A stretch of DNA of 64,000 nt from Petaurus breviceps papuanus (GCA_028583685.1 JAMXIF010001194.1:21792046-21856045); one strand, 5' to 3'; counted from the first letter of the stretch, positions 52,940 through 63,885 are shown. Numbers and translations: made by a program. The notes: generated from the sequence alone by a model not told the origin.

Positions 52940-54430
52940 TTATGTACAAAGAACAGAAGAGGAAGTTAAAATTGTTTCCTTACCACAGTATTACTCAGTT
53001 TTGGGGATAAGAACCTACTATTTGACAAAAACTGCTGAGAAAACTGGAACATAGTATGGCAGAAACTGGGCATAGACCAATATCTAACACCGTATACCAA
53101 AATAAAGTCGAAATGGTCACATGATCTAGGTATAAAGGCTAGTACTGTAAGCAATCTGAGAGAGCAAGGAATAGTTTACCTGTCAGATCTATAGAGAGGG
53201 GAAGATTTTATGATGAAGCAAGAGTTAGAGAGCATTATGAAATGCAAAATGGATAATTTTGATTACATTAAATTGAAAAGTTTCTGTACAAGTAAAGCCA
53301 ATGTAACCAAGATTAAGAGGGAATTGCAAAATTGGGAAAGAATTTTTATAACCAGTGTCTAATAAAGGCCTCATTTCTAAAATATACAAAGAATTGAGTC
53401 AAATCTATAAGAATACAAGGCATTCCCCAACTGATGAATGGTCAAAGGATATGAACAGGCAGTTTTCAGATGAAATTAAAGATATCTATAAGCTTATGAA
53501 AAATTGCTCTAAATCACTATTGTTTAGAGAAATACAAATCAAAACAACTCTGAGGTACCATATCTCACTGGCCAGATTGGCTAAGATGACAAAATAGGAA
53601 AATGATAAATGCTGGAGAGGATGTGGGCAAATTGGAAAATTAATGCATTGTTGGTGGAGTTTGTGAACTGATTCAACCATTCTGGGGAGCAATCTGGAAC
53701 TATGCCCAAAGGGCTATGAATAAGTGCATACCCTTTGACCCAGCAATACCACTTCTAGGGTTATATCCCAGAGATCAGAGAAGTGGGAGGAAGACCCGTA
53801 TGTACAAAAATGTTTATAGCAGTTCTTTTTGTGGTGGCAAAGAATTGGAAGTCAAGGGGATGCCCATCAATTGGGGAATGGCTGAACAAGTTGTGGTATA
53901 TGAATGTAAAGGAATACTACTGTGCTATAAGAAATGAGGAGCATATGGACTTCATAATAACCTGGAGAGATTTATATAAACTGATGCTGAGCAAAGAGAA
54001 CAGAACCAGGAGAAATCTGTACACAATCACAGACACAATGCATGTGTGATGACTAACTTTGATAGACTGAGCTCCTCTCAGCAATATAAGGTTATAAGAC
54101 AACTCCAAAAGACTCATGATCGAAAGAGGTATCCACATCCAGGGAAAGAGCTCTGGAGTCTGAATGCAGAGTGAAGCGAACTACTTGCTCTGTTTCTTTT
54201 TCTTGTTTTGATTTGTTTCCTCTTTCCCACTGATCATTCCATCGGTTATAATCCTTCTTTACAACCTGACTAATGATTAATGTGAAGATATTTGTAGATC
54301 TTCTATATCTGATTGCATGCCACCATGGCGGGAGGGGGGGGAGGGAGAAGGGGGAGAAAATTTGAAACTCAAGGGACTGTGGAACCGAATATTGTAAACT
54401 AAAAGTAAATAAACAAATTAATAAAAAATA
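52940..54430 (+). mobile_element. L1 LINE 3' end with ORF2 C-terminus
   Basis: From about 53000 the sequence encodes the last part of L1 ORF2. Open pieces are 53355-53597 (SNKGLISKIYKELSQIYKNT; FSDEIKDIYKLMKNC) and 53783-54049 (VCTKMFIAVLFVVAKNWKS; WRDLYKLMLSKENRTRRNLY). The 3' UTR has a G-rich run (54330-54357), ATTGTAAACTAAAAGTAAAT and an A-rich tail. It is 5' truncated, with a handful of frame breaks, and is one of the younger-looking elements here. Confidence 0.8.
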
Positions 54431-54435
54431 AATCT

Positions 54436-55325
54436 AAAAAAGAACATATCTCTTGAGTAGACACTGAAAATGGACAAGTTGGGCTGAAAATTAAACAGGA
54501 GAAGGAAAATGGGTTGGATTGTCTTCAGAAAATTACCAAATCCTTTAATGACTCCAAACTTCTTCATGAAACAAAGTCCTATCTTTTTATACTAATAGTT
54601 TTCTGATGGTATTGCATCACTGAAAGTCATAAAATATTATTACCTCTAAAGAATTAAAAATCAGTATCCCTCAAAAGGCAATGGAAAGGTGGGCATGCAG
54701 TCATGGGAGTAACACATAAAAAATGAAGACAGGAAAAGAAGAAAAACCAGAATAAAGGATGTCATGGAGGAAATGTGTGATCAAAAAAGAAGGGCTGATA
54801 GCAGGGTGGGAGTAAGAGTTACCTGACAAATGGTCTGAAAACTATACTACATCTTCTTGATGCCAAGAGAAGGCCAGAGAGGCCCAAGAGTACTGGAGAG
54901 ACACGTTGCATTGATCTTATGAGGGATGTGGATAAAATTCACATAGAATGGGGAGTCATATATGGTTGGGATTTTCAGCATGAGAGGGAACATCCAAATT
55001 GATGAGATCCATTTGAGTGACATAATGGAATATTCTAGTGCAATTAAGACTAACAAGCATAAGGAATATAAAGAAATCTGAAAATACCTTTATGAAAAAA
55101 AAATGTCAAGTGAAGGTAACAGAACCTGAAGGATATTATAATCATATGAGAAAAATTGAATTAAAATAAAGGGGCAAAGAATATGATTGGAACTTAGTGT
55201 GTTATGATACTTTAGGTGTTGACATTAATTTAAATGTAAATAGGTACTAATTTGATATAGTTTGTTTTTATGTTCATTGTCAAGTTTCAAATAAAATATT
55301 GCTGAAATAAAAAGAAATAAAGAAA
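54436..55325 (+). mobile_element. RTE-like LINE fragment 2 with 3' end
   Basis: TLKMDKLG and RRRKMGWIVF near 54450-54530, then KNEDRKRRKTRIKDVMEEMC-like text with a frame change (54720-54780), KRRPERPKS near 54870, and a 3' UTR ending in an A/T-rich AATAAAAAG tract. It overlaps fragment 1 in RTE coordinates, so the two are separate copies. Confidence 0.6.
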
Positions 55326-55762
55326 AAAATCCTTCACAACTTTGGTCATACCAATGATAAGAACACCATATGAGAATATACACTGAATTGCTACAGTTTT
55401 GTTGGCAGCTAACCATAATTTTGTTTTCCTAACTCTGGCAAGGGAAGAGAATGAGTCTAACTAGTTTGCATCACTAAGAATACAGTGGTTTATGGGGGAT
55501 CAGTTGCTGAAAACAGATGCCTGGCACACAGTTCATACATTAGATTGTAGGAGAGTCTCCAAGTAGATCTTTTGGTGATAGAACTTAAAAGAGAAATGCA
55601 TGGGACTGTGTAAATGTTTGGCATGATCTAAAATCTCCCACACTAGGCCACTTCTTTCCAAAGAACCCCCATAGAATTCTGAGTGAGGACCTCCCACTGG
55701 TAAAATCAAACATCTACCTACATCCTTTACTGATTGCATTACATGAATTTTTGACCAATACC
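55326..55762. other. Unique sequence
   Basis: No family recognised. It ends in the left copy of the target duplication of the next element. Confidence 0.35.
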
Positions 55763-55789
55763 TATTCTAGTCTTCTTTGTAGGGTGTAT

Positions 55790-55838
55790 GGCAGTCATCA
55801 TACCAGGAAAGCCTAGTCATTGTGGTATGATGACTGCC
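55790..55838. other. Perfect 16-bp-arm hairpin
   Basis: GGCAGTCATCATACCA (55790-55805) and its exact reverse complement TGGTATGATGACTGCC (55823-55838) are separated by a 17-base loop. It lies 12 bp inside the 5' boundary of the RTE-like element. Confidence 0.9.
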
Positions 55839-55984
55839 AAATCTTTTTCAGGGCTTGCTTTCCATTTTTAATGTCCACCTGTCACCTAACTCTCACTTGT
55901 GGCTCTGAGAAGTTACAGCATGCACAGTGCCCACACCTTGGTAAACCATTTTGGTAGATATGTTACCAGGTTGAAGGTAACTGA

Positions 55985-56215
55985 TGGGTAACTGGTATCT
56001 CAGAATTGGTTTGATTTGCATTTCTCTAATCAATAGAGATTTAGAGCATTTTTAATGCAGTTATGGATGAAGCTTCACTTACTTCATCTGAAAATTGCCT
56101 ATTATTTGACCATTTATCAATTGGAGAATGGCTCTTATTTTTATAAATTTGACTCAGTTCTCTATAAATTTAAGAAATGAGGCCTTTATCAGAAAAATGT
56201 ACTGTAAATTTTTTC
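55985..56215 (-). mobile_element. L1 ORF2 3' fragment
   Basis: On the minus strand: TTTTCTGATAAAGGCCTCAT, GAGCCATTCTCCAATTGAT, AAATGGTCAAATAATAGGC, TAGAGAAATGCAAATC. It matches 53355-53540 and 60840-61020. There is no A tail at its low-coordinate side. Confidence 0.65.
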
Positions 56216-56799
56216 ACAGTTGTGCATATTAGCTACATTTCCCTCCATCCTATTTTTCCTGCTTTTTTACTCTCTCTGCTTTCACCCTGTCCATGCTCAA
56301 AAGTGTTTTTGCTTCTGCCTACCACATCCCCCAATGTACCCTCCCTTCTATCAGAACTGCCCTCCTTTATCCTTTTCCTATCCTAATTTCCTGTAGGCTA
56401 AGATAGATTTCTATACTTAACTGGTTATGTATGTTATTCCTTCTTTGAGCCAATTCCCATAAGAGTACATTTCAAACATTCCCCATATCCACTTCTCCAT
56501 TCTTCTCCACTGTTAAAAGTTCTTTGGCACCTCTTTTATATGAGATAGTTTACCCCATTCTACCTCTTCCTTTCCTCTTTTCCCAGTGAATTTATCTTTC
56601 TCATCTCTTTCATTTTTTTTATATCATCCCATCATATTCAACTCACACCCATGCCCTTTGTCTATGTGCACTCCTTCTAACTGCCCTAATAATTAAAAAT
56701 TTCTTAGGAATTACAAGTATCACCTTCCCATGTAGGAATGTAAACAGTTTAGGTTTTTTTTTTTGAGTCCTGTATGATTTCTCTTTCCTGTTTACCTTT

Positions 56800-58000
56800 T
56801 TATGCTTCCCTTTAGGCTTGTATTTGAAAGTCAAATTTTCTATTCAGCTCTGGTCTTTCATCAGGAATGTTTAAAAGTCCTTTGTTTCATTGAACAACTA
56901 TTTTTCCCCTGAAGGATTATACTCAGTTTTTCTGGGTAGGTGATTCTTGGTTGTAATCCTAGCTCCTTTTCCTTGCAGAATATCATATTCCAAACCTTCT
57001 GATCCCTTAATATTGAAGCTGCCAAATCTTGTGAGATCCTGTCTATCGTTCCATGATCATTGATGTAATAATCCTTGAAGTTTTCATTTTGGGATCTCTT
57101 TCAGGAAGTAATTGGTGGATTCTTTCAATTTCTATTTTTTCCCTCTAGTGCTAGGATATCAAGGCAGTTTTTCTTGATAATTTGTTGAAAGATAATGCCC
57201 AGGCTTTTTTATTACGCATTTCAGATAGTTCAATAATTCTTAAATTATCTCTCATTGATCTATTTTCCAGGTCAGGTTTTTTTCTAATGAGATATTTCAC
57301 ATTTTCTTATATTTTCATTCTTTTGATTTTGTTTTATTGCTTCTTGATGTCTCATGGAGTCATTAGCTTCCATTTGCCCAATTCTAATTTTTAAGGAAAT
57401 ATTTTCTTCAGTGACCTTTTGCACCTCCTTTTTCAATTGGCCAATTCTATTTTTTTTTGGAGGGCAATTGGGGTTAAATGACTTGCCCAAGGTCATATGG
57501 CTAGTTTATGAGTTAAGTGTCTGAGGCCAGATTTGAATTCAGGTCCTCCTGACTCCAGGGTTGGAGCTCTAGCCAATTCTCCTTTTTAAGGAGTTATTTT
57601 CTTCGGTGAAATTTTGTATATCTTTTTTTTTAATTTGATCAATTTTGCTTTTTAAGGTGTTCTCTTTATTGGATTGTTTTGCCTCTTTTAAATTTGGCCT
57701 ATTCTGGTTTTTAAGGTGTTATTTTCTTCAGTATTTTTTTTGTCTCCTTTAAAGAACTTTTGACTCTTCATGATTTTCTTGCATCACTCTCATTTCTTTT
57801 CTCAGTTTCTTCCTCTACTTCTCTTATTTGATTTTTAAAATCCTTTTTGAGCCCTTCCATGGCCTGAGACCAATTTACATTTTTCTTTAAGGCTTTGGAT
57901 GTAGTAGTTTTGAATTTGTTGTCTTCTGAGTTTGTGTTTTGAGCTTCTCTGTCAATAGTAATTTTCTATGGTCAGGATCCTTTTGTTTTTGTTGTTTGCT
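56800..58000 (-). pseudogene. HAL1 copy C ORF1, decayed
   Basis: Readable pieces include KKEVQKVTEENISLKIRIGQ and MEANDSMRHQEAIK (57284-57440), the same three-heptad coiled-coil motif as copy B, followed on the minus strand by decayed RNA-binding and C-terminal parts. Many stops; a WSINE1 sits in the coiled coil. L1 ORF1p-like and non-functional. Confidence 0.55.
57449..57571 (-). mobile_element. WSINE1-like SINE in HAL1 copy C
   Basis: T run, GGGCAATTGGGGTTAAATG, ACTTGCCCAAGGTCATATGG, CTGAGGCCAGATTTGAATTC, GTCCTCCTGACTCCAGGG. GCCAATTCT at 57440-57448 and 57572-57580 is a 9-bp duplication. The SINE's 5' head is truncated. Confidence 0.75.
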
Positions 58001-59359
58001 TATTTTTTTTCTAGCTTTTTCCTTGACTTTTAACTTCATGTTAAAGTTGGGCTCTCCCCCCGCAGTGGAGGGGGCAGTGCTCTAAACTTCAGGTTTTTGT
58101 TCAGCTGTTTTCAGAGCTAGTTTTGGGGATCTTTAAGCTTTCAGTTCTTCCTAGGTAGTGTGATCTAAGGAGAGGTGTGTTTATTACTATTTTGGACTGT
58201 GCTCCAGTCTGTGAGCAATCCCAAGCCCTCTTTTCTGCCCTGGAACTGTGACCAAGGTCCCCACTCCCCAGCAACCACAAGCTCTGGTGTGCTAGTGTTC
58301 TTTCTCACCCTGGGACTATGACCCAGATCTGAGCAACAGAGTCCTGCACCCAAGGCCAGGAAAGGGACCTCTATAACTGCCTTCTGGACAGCTGTCTGGC
58401 CCCCTTACCATCTCTGGACTGAGAACTCTGTAAGTGGCACTGTCATTGCTGCTGTTGATTCAGTCACTCCAAGCCCTACTCCTGGTTTTTTGGGTGTAGC
58501 CTGTGCTCCACTATCACCCCAGCATGATAGACCTGTCCTGCCAACTTTCTAAATTGTCTTGGGCTGGAAAATTGTTTCATTTCATCTTTTTGTGGGTTCT
58601 GCTGCTCCAGAATTTGTTTTGAAACATTATTTGAAGTTATTTGGAGAGCTATTTTGGTTCTGCCCCCTCTAATGGACAGACTTTGAATGTTGTGGATAAA
58701 TTCATTTGCTTTGGCAGTATACTTTTCAGGTATATACACATAGATGACAAGGTTGATGCATGCACACATTGCCAGAGCTAGCTCAGAATTCAGGAGGCTC
58801 CAAAGGAAAGTGTGGAAGACAAGAGGTAGTCTACAGGGCCATTGTGCTGACTTCATTGTTGTAATCCTGTAACCAGCACCATGCCAGGAAACTGAATTGG
58901 CACATTGTTCAAATACCAAGTATGTGTTTGCCTAAAAAGACTATTTTGCAGAGAACTCACACATGGTAAGTGCTCACATGACCTCATATGGAGATCACAT
59001 GCAAGAACACTCTCCAAGTCTCTCTGAAGAACCATGGAATCAATTGTGAGACAAGGAAAACACTGGCACAGGACCACCCAGCATTGCATGTCTGCATCAA
59101 AGAATGTCCTATAGTCTGCGAGCAAAGCTGAATTGTAGTAGCTCAAAAGAAAGTGGGATGTGCAAATTTAGAGACATTTCCACTCCAAATATTCATATGG
59201 ACTATTTGTGCCCAACCTGTGGTAGAGCCTGTGGCAGAACTTATATTGGTCTGATCAGCCATGGTCAGACACACTGTACCTTGACCCCAAAATAGTTAGG
59301 TCATTTTGGTCTTTGAGCACAAAGGACAGCAATCAACAAATATTCTAGTCTTCTTCCTA

Positions 59360-59740
59360 GTCAACTCTTGATTCTCTGTGAGTGGGTTACTTTCTTTGTA
59401 AATTTTTCCCCTCCAGATCTCCAGGGACCTAACACAGAATTTGCACAGAGTAGATATTCAATCTGTATTTGTTTGTTTGATTTATAATTTGTATGACAAT
59501 ATTTGACAATATGCTGCATTTTTTGGTCTCTAATTGCTTTGTGAGGTAGGGGTTTTTTTTTTGGGGGGGGGGGATAGTGGAGACATGATTTATACACATG
59601 ACATTGATGTCTTTGAAAACAATGGATCTTTTCTTTTCTTCTCTTTTTCTTGTGTCTCCCCAGAACCTTGCCCGAGACTATATACACAGAAAAGGCTAAC
59701 ACTTCTTATCTTAGCTTGGAGGGTGGAGGTATCTGTGTAA
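59360..59740. other. Possible L2 tail plus unique sequence
   Basis: CCAGGGACCTAACACAGAATTTG and AGTAGATATTCAATCTG (59420-59470) recall an inexact L2 end. A T/G homopolymer run sits at 59551-59572. Confidence 0.3.
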
Positions 59741-59744
59741 GAAG

Positions 59745-59826
59745 TGTAGTGTGTGTGTAAGAGAGAGAGAGAGTGTGTGTGTGTGTGTGCGCATGTGTGC
59801 ATGTGTGTGTATATGTGTGTGTGTTA
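59745..59826 (+). repeat. GT/GA microsatellite
   Basis: GTGTGTGTAAGAGAGAGAGAGAGTG (abbreviated) followed by (GT)n with GC variants. Confidence 0.9.
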
Positions 59827-59867
59827 TTTCATATCTTGATGTGGCAGGAAAAAAATACACAGAACAT

Positions 59868-60260
59868 GGAGTTAGAAGGCATTACTTCTCCTCCACTATT
59901 TATTACCTGGGCCTTGGTTCCCTCACCTCTAAAATAAGAGAACACTAGAAGATCTCCAGAGTCCCTTTCAGTTCTAAATTTCTCATGCCATGATTTTTTG
60001 TTCAGTCATTTCTCAGTCATATCTGACTCTTCACAACTCCATTTGAGGTTTTCTTGCAAAGGTACTGGAGTGATTTGCCATTTCCTTCTCCAGCTCATTT
60101 TACAGATGAGTAAACCAACTAAGAGCTAAGTAACTTGCCCAGGGTCACATAGCTAGTAAGAGTCTGGGGCCAGATTTGAATTCAGGTCTTTCTGACTCCA
60201 GGCCCAGCACTCAGTGCCCTATGGCACCACCTAGCTGCCCTGCTGATCCCATGATTGCCA
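59868..60260 (+). mobile_element. MIR3 fragment ending in a MAR1 insertion
   Basis: GGAGTTAGAAGGCATTACTTC, TTGGTTCCCTCACCTCTAAAA (abbreviated), CAGAGTCCCTTTCAGTTC. The MAR1 at 59996-60248 lies in its last bases. Confidence 0.55.
59996..60248 (-). mobile_element. MAR1-like CORE-SINE, full length
   Basis: TTGTTCAGTCATTTCTCAG, TTTGAGGTTTTCTTGCAAAGG (abbreviated), AGCTCATTTTACAGATGAG, ATGGCACCACCTAGCTGCCC. CCATGATT at 59988-59995 and 60249-60256 is the target duplication. Confidence 0.8.
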
Positions 60261-60650
60261 CATGCCAACAGACTTGGATTTTCTGCTATTGTGATAGTTT
60301 TCCACTTCACTCACACTACATAAGTGAAAGCAGAGCACAATAGGCTATGCCACTCTGACCCTCACCTTTTCTTCTCTCGTCCTTAGTCTTAGGCTCCAGG
60401 TTGGGCAGAGATGTTGCAACACATGCTCAAGTAGGCTTTTGATTAAGAATTCATTGCTCTCAGGCTTTGAAACAGTCCACTGTCTAGGCTATGTCATTTA
60501 GCGCTTGCCTCAGATGTAAAGGAAAGAGACTCAATAAACTATTTTAACTTCAGGGTGAATGAATGGAGATTATTTTATTTTTGGAACCTGGAAAATTTCA
60601 CTAAAAAGCCAAAAGACCATTTTATTTTTCCATTTAAATATTTCTAACAT
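60261..60650. other. Unique sequence
   Basis: Nothing recognised. Confidence 0.35.
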
Positions 60651-60654
60651 AAAG

Positions 60655-61858
60655 GTTGATACCATAAGCAAATTAGGAAGCAAGGAATAGTTTACCTGTC
60701 AGATCTATGGAGTAAGGAATGCAAAAATGGATAATTTTTATTACATTAAATTTAAAATGTTTGCATAAATAAAGTCATTGTGCCCAAGATTAGAATGAAA
60801 GCAGAAAGCTGAGAAGCAATTTTTATAGCCAGTGTTTCTGATAAAGGCCTAATTCCTCAAATATATAGAGAACTGAGTCAAATCTGTAAGAAAACAAGTC
60901 ATTCTCCAATTGATAAATGGTCAAAGAATATGAATAGGAAGTTTTCAGATGAAGAAATTAAAGCTATCTATAGTCATATGAAAAAATGCTCTAAATCATT
61001 GATTAGAAAAATGCAATTGAAACAACTCTGAGATACCACCTCACACCTACAGATTGGCTAATATGACAGAAAAAAATATAAATGTTGGAGAAGAGGTGGG
61101 AAAATTATTGTCGGTGGAGTTGTGGACTGATCCAACCATTCTGGAGAACAATTTGGAACTATGTCCAAACTGCAATACAATTGTGCATACACTTGGATCC
61201 AGCAATACCACTACTAGGTCTATATCTCAAAGAGATCATAAAAAATAGAGAAAGATCCACATGTACAAAAATATTTATAGCAGCTCTTTTGTGGTGGCAA
61301 AAAATTAAAATTGAAGGGATGCCCATTGACTGGGGAATGGTGAACAAGTTGTTGTTCAGGAATGTAATGGAATACTATAATGCTATAAGAAATGATGAGC
61401 AGGTGGACTTTAGAAAATGAGCAGAACCAGGAGAACATGGTACACAGTAATAGCAACATCGTGCAATGATCAGCTATGATAGACTTAGCTGTTCTCAGAA
61501 ATACCATGATCTAAGACAATTCTAAAAGATTCATGATGGAAAATGCTATCCACATTCAGAGAAACAGCTATAGAGAATGCAAATTGAAGCATACTATTTT
61601 CTCTTTTTTTCTCATGGTTTTTCCCTTTTGTTCTAATTCTTATTTTATGTCATGACTAATATGGAAACATATTTAATATGATTATATATGTATAGCCTAT
61701 ATCAGATTGTTTGCTGTCTTAGGTAGGGGGAAAGGGAAATAGAGAGGGATAAAAAATTTTGAACTCAAAATCTTATAAAAGTGAATGTTGAAAACTATCT
61801 TTACATGTAATTGGAAAAAATAAAATATTGTTAAATGGAAAAAATTTAAATTAATAAA
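60655..61858 (+). mobile_element. L1 LINE 3' end, older subfamily
   Basis: AATAGTTTACCTGTCAGATC, GATAAAGGCCTAATTCCTC, then the open frame 61082-61420 with FWRTIWNYVQTAIQLCIHLD, CTKIFIAALLWWQKIKIEGM and FRNVMEYYNAIRNDEQVDF, the end of ORF2. The 3' UTR ends TTACATGTAATTGGAAAAAATAAAATA (abbreviated). Its tail differs from the L1 at 53-54 kb, so it is another subfamily. Confidence 0.75.
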
Positions 61859-61859
61859 T

Positions 61860-62560
61860 ATTTCTAAGTCAATGAAGATTCTCTTTATGAGCAAGGAGAA
61901 CAGTACTTTGGACGTTTAGAGGAAGCTTGGGAAGTAGCAGAAGACTTAAATTCCATTCTTCTCTCTGGCCAAAGAGGGGGAGACAACAAAAGTCATGAAA
62001 GAAGAGGAAAAAAATATATTACAATGACCTACTGCTACTATCTTTGCACCATCAGTCACTGACTAGCAAACGGCTACACATTAATCTGAGCCCGATGAAA
62101 TTAGACAGGGCTTCAAGAAAATAAAATGGGGAACATGGGTAAGAACTTTAATAAGGTTTTAATAATAGTACAGCTCACAGAAGACACTCCTTCCAATTAC
62201 TTTGCAGAGGTGAGAGGTCTATGGGTGATGATTATTGCATAGATTTTCAGATTTTTTCCCATGTATTGATCAGTTTTCTGATTTTTTTTCCTGCTCTTTT
62301 TTCTTTTAAAAGAAAATAATTTGTTACATGGGATGGTTTTCTGGGAAGGAAAGGAGGAGGGGCATAAAGGGAAATTTTGGCAACATAAAAGCAAAAAAAA
62401 TCAATAAAATTTCTTTTTTTAAGATCTAGTGTATTGTCATTGGTTTTGTGCTTCACAAGGGGCCCCAAGATTAGCTGCCAATTGCCCATTATTCCCTCAG
62501 CCATAAGAGGGAAACACAAAGGAAACACAAATCATGATAGGTTTTATTTTTGTTGCACTT
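61860..62560. other. Unique sequence
   Basis: No repeat recognised. Frames of 65 and 93 codons (62197-62528, minus) are lysine-rich and lack domains. Confidence 0.35.
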
Positions 62561-62564
62561 CACA

Positions 62565-62738
62565 ATTTAATAAAATTCATAATAAATTTGTGAAGTAAAT
62601 AGCACAAATTTTGTTATATATATTTTACAGATGAGGAAATAGGGTCAGAGAGGTTAAGTGATTTACCTTCAGTTACAAAGCTTATAAATGTCAGGGCTGG
62701 CACTTGAACTCAGGTCCTCTGACTCCAAGTCTAATATT
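62565..62738 (-). mobile_element. MIR-like SINE
   Basis: TATTTTACAGATGAGGAAATAGG (abbreviated), AGAGAGGTTAAGTGATTTACC (abbreviated), ACTTGAACTCAGGTCCTC. Inverted order. Confidence 0.65.
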
Positions 62739-62739
62739 T

Positions 62740-63040
62740 TTTCCATGATTAGGGTTAGGCTATTTTGTAAGCAGGTCAACACATTTAAGGTGGAAAGTAA
62801 AAGCCTCAAATTTGATGCCATGGTAGTTTTTTTTTTCTTGGAAAGCTCTCTATCAAATCATCATTTGAAGGCCCCTATCGTGGTGAAATTGTGTATCTGG
62901 CCCAAAAACAAAATAAAATTAGGTCTTAGAATAAGGTTATCTCTCAGGTCCAACTGGAAAGCATAGCCCATAGAAAGTCAAATCTTTCTATAAGTGGTCC
63001 GACCTTCTCTTTCAATATGGCAGATCACAGAATCTTTGAT
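62740..63040. other. Unique sequence
   Basis: Nothing recognised. Confidence 0.35.
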
Positions 63041-63044
63041 TTAG

Positions 63045-63178
63045 TGTTGCTGTTCAGTCATTCAGTTGTGTCTAACTCTTTGTGATCCCATAGACCATAA
63101 CAGGCCAATACTGTCCTTGCAGTTTTCTTGGCAAAGATACTGAAGTGGCTTGCCACTGCCCTTTTCAGTGGATTTTGA
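63045..63178 (-). mobile_element. MAR1-like SINE 3' fragment
   Basis: TGTTCAGTCATTCAGTTGTG, TCTAACTCTTTGTGATCCC, TTCTTGGCAAAGATACTGAAG (abbreviated). The head half is missing. Confidence 0.65.
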
Positions 63179-63349
63179 CTTAGTTTTTTGACTTAGTAGA
63201 CAGTGCCAAAACATGACTCTCTTATGATCAAAGTGATGATGAGACTCTCAGAACTTACTTAGGCTGGGTATCAGAAGGCAAATACATAGACCTTGAGAGT
63301 TAAAATGTCCAGACTCAAAGATTTCACTGCTTCCCCAAGGAAGTCATTG

Positions 63350-63690
63350 ATAAAGAGAAAGGCCCCATGTACATACTAACATATTCGTAACCACATTTTT
63401 TGTGGTCTAAAAGAACCAGAAACAAAATAGATGTCCACAGACTAGGAAACAGCTAAGCAAATTGTGACATATGAATATAATGGAATATCACTATGTAAGA
63501 AATGATCAGTATGAAGAAGACAGAGAAGGATGGAATGACTTATGGAACTGACATAAAGTGAAGTAAGTAGAACAAAAGAAAATACACAATGATTACAACA
63601 ATATAAATGGAAAGAACCACTACCACAAAACAATTAAAAATAAATGCTGCAAAATTACAATGAACAAGTTTGAACCTAAAGAAGAAATAT
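63350..63690 (+). mobile_element. L1 ORF2 3' fragment
   Basis: CCATGTACATACTAACATATTC, AGATGTCCACAGACTAGG, TGACATATGAATATAATGG, AAGTGAAGTAAGTAGAAC follow the end of ORF2 with heavy decay. It is bounded by a purine microsatellite. Confidence 0.55.
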
Positions 63691-63744
63691 GAATAATCAT
63701 CTCCTTTCACTCTTTTGTGAATAGATAGATGGAAGGATGATAGG

Positions 63745-63885
63745 GGAGAGGGGGAGAAGAGAAGGGGGGCAGAGAGAGAGAGAAAGAGAGAGAAGAGAAG
63801 AGAAGAGAAGAGAAGAGAAGAGAAGAGAAGAGAAGAGAAGAGAAGAGAAGAGAAGAGAAGAGAAGAGAAGAGAAGAGAAGAGATG
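63745..63885 (+). repeat. (GAGAA)n purine microsatellite
   Basis: GGAG/GAGA lead, then about 95 bp of pure AGAGA/AGAAG pentamer units (63790-63882). A mirror-symmetric homopurine tract. Confidence 0.95.

Larger units (their letters stand above)
56216..58682 (-). mobile_element. HAL1 copy C, 3' end replaced
   Basis: Minus-strand order: head near 58682 (GGGGGCAGAACCAAAATAGC), 5' UTR, ORF1 with coiled-coil repeats (58000-56800), and the HAL1 3' UTR as far as the block matching copy A at 23150. The last few hundred bases of HAL1 are missing and an L1 ORF2 piece in the same orientation follows (55985-56215). The oldest-looking of the three HAL1 copies. Confidence 0.65.
55778..59340 (+). mobile_element. 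RTE-like LINE (finger C-terminus) bounded by a 15-bp duplication, interrupted
   Basis: TATTCTAGTCTTCTT at 55763-55777 and 59341-59355 is a perfect target duplication. The 5' piece (55778-about 55985) has a hairpin and ATGCACAGTGCCCACACC. The 3' piece (about 58685-59340) encodes LNVVDKFICFGSI (RTE-type 'VD.F.YLGS.LS') and, in the open frame 59104-59295, FRDISTPNIHMDYLCPTCGR then TYIGLISHGQTH. The Cys-Cys-His-His spacing is a C2H2-like finger at the protein's end. Tail: GGTCTTTGAGCACAAAGGAC, AGCAATCAAC. A HAL1/L1 block fills the middle. The net element is about 860 bp, so it inserted internally deleted or was later reduced. Confidence 0.6.

Noticed and set aside
59104-59295. C2H2 zinc-finger host gene
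   Set aside because: A single finger-like motif at the end of an RTE-like LINE frame, repeated in decayed form at 18.8 kb, with a target duplication downstream. It is a LINE part and not a host gene.
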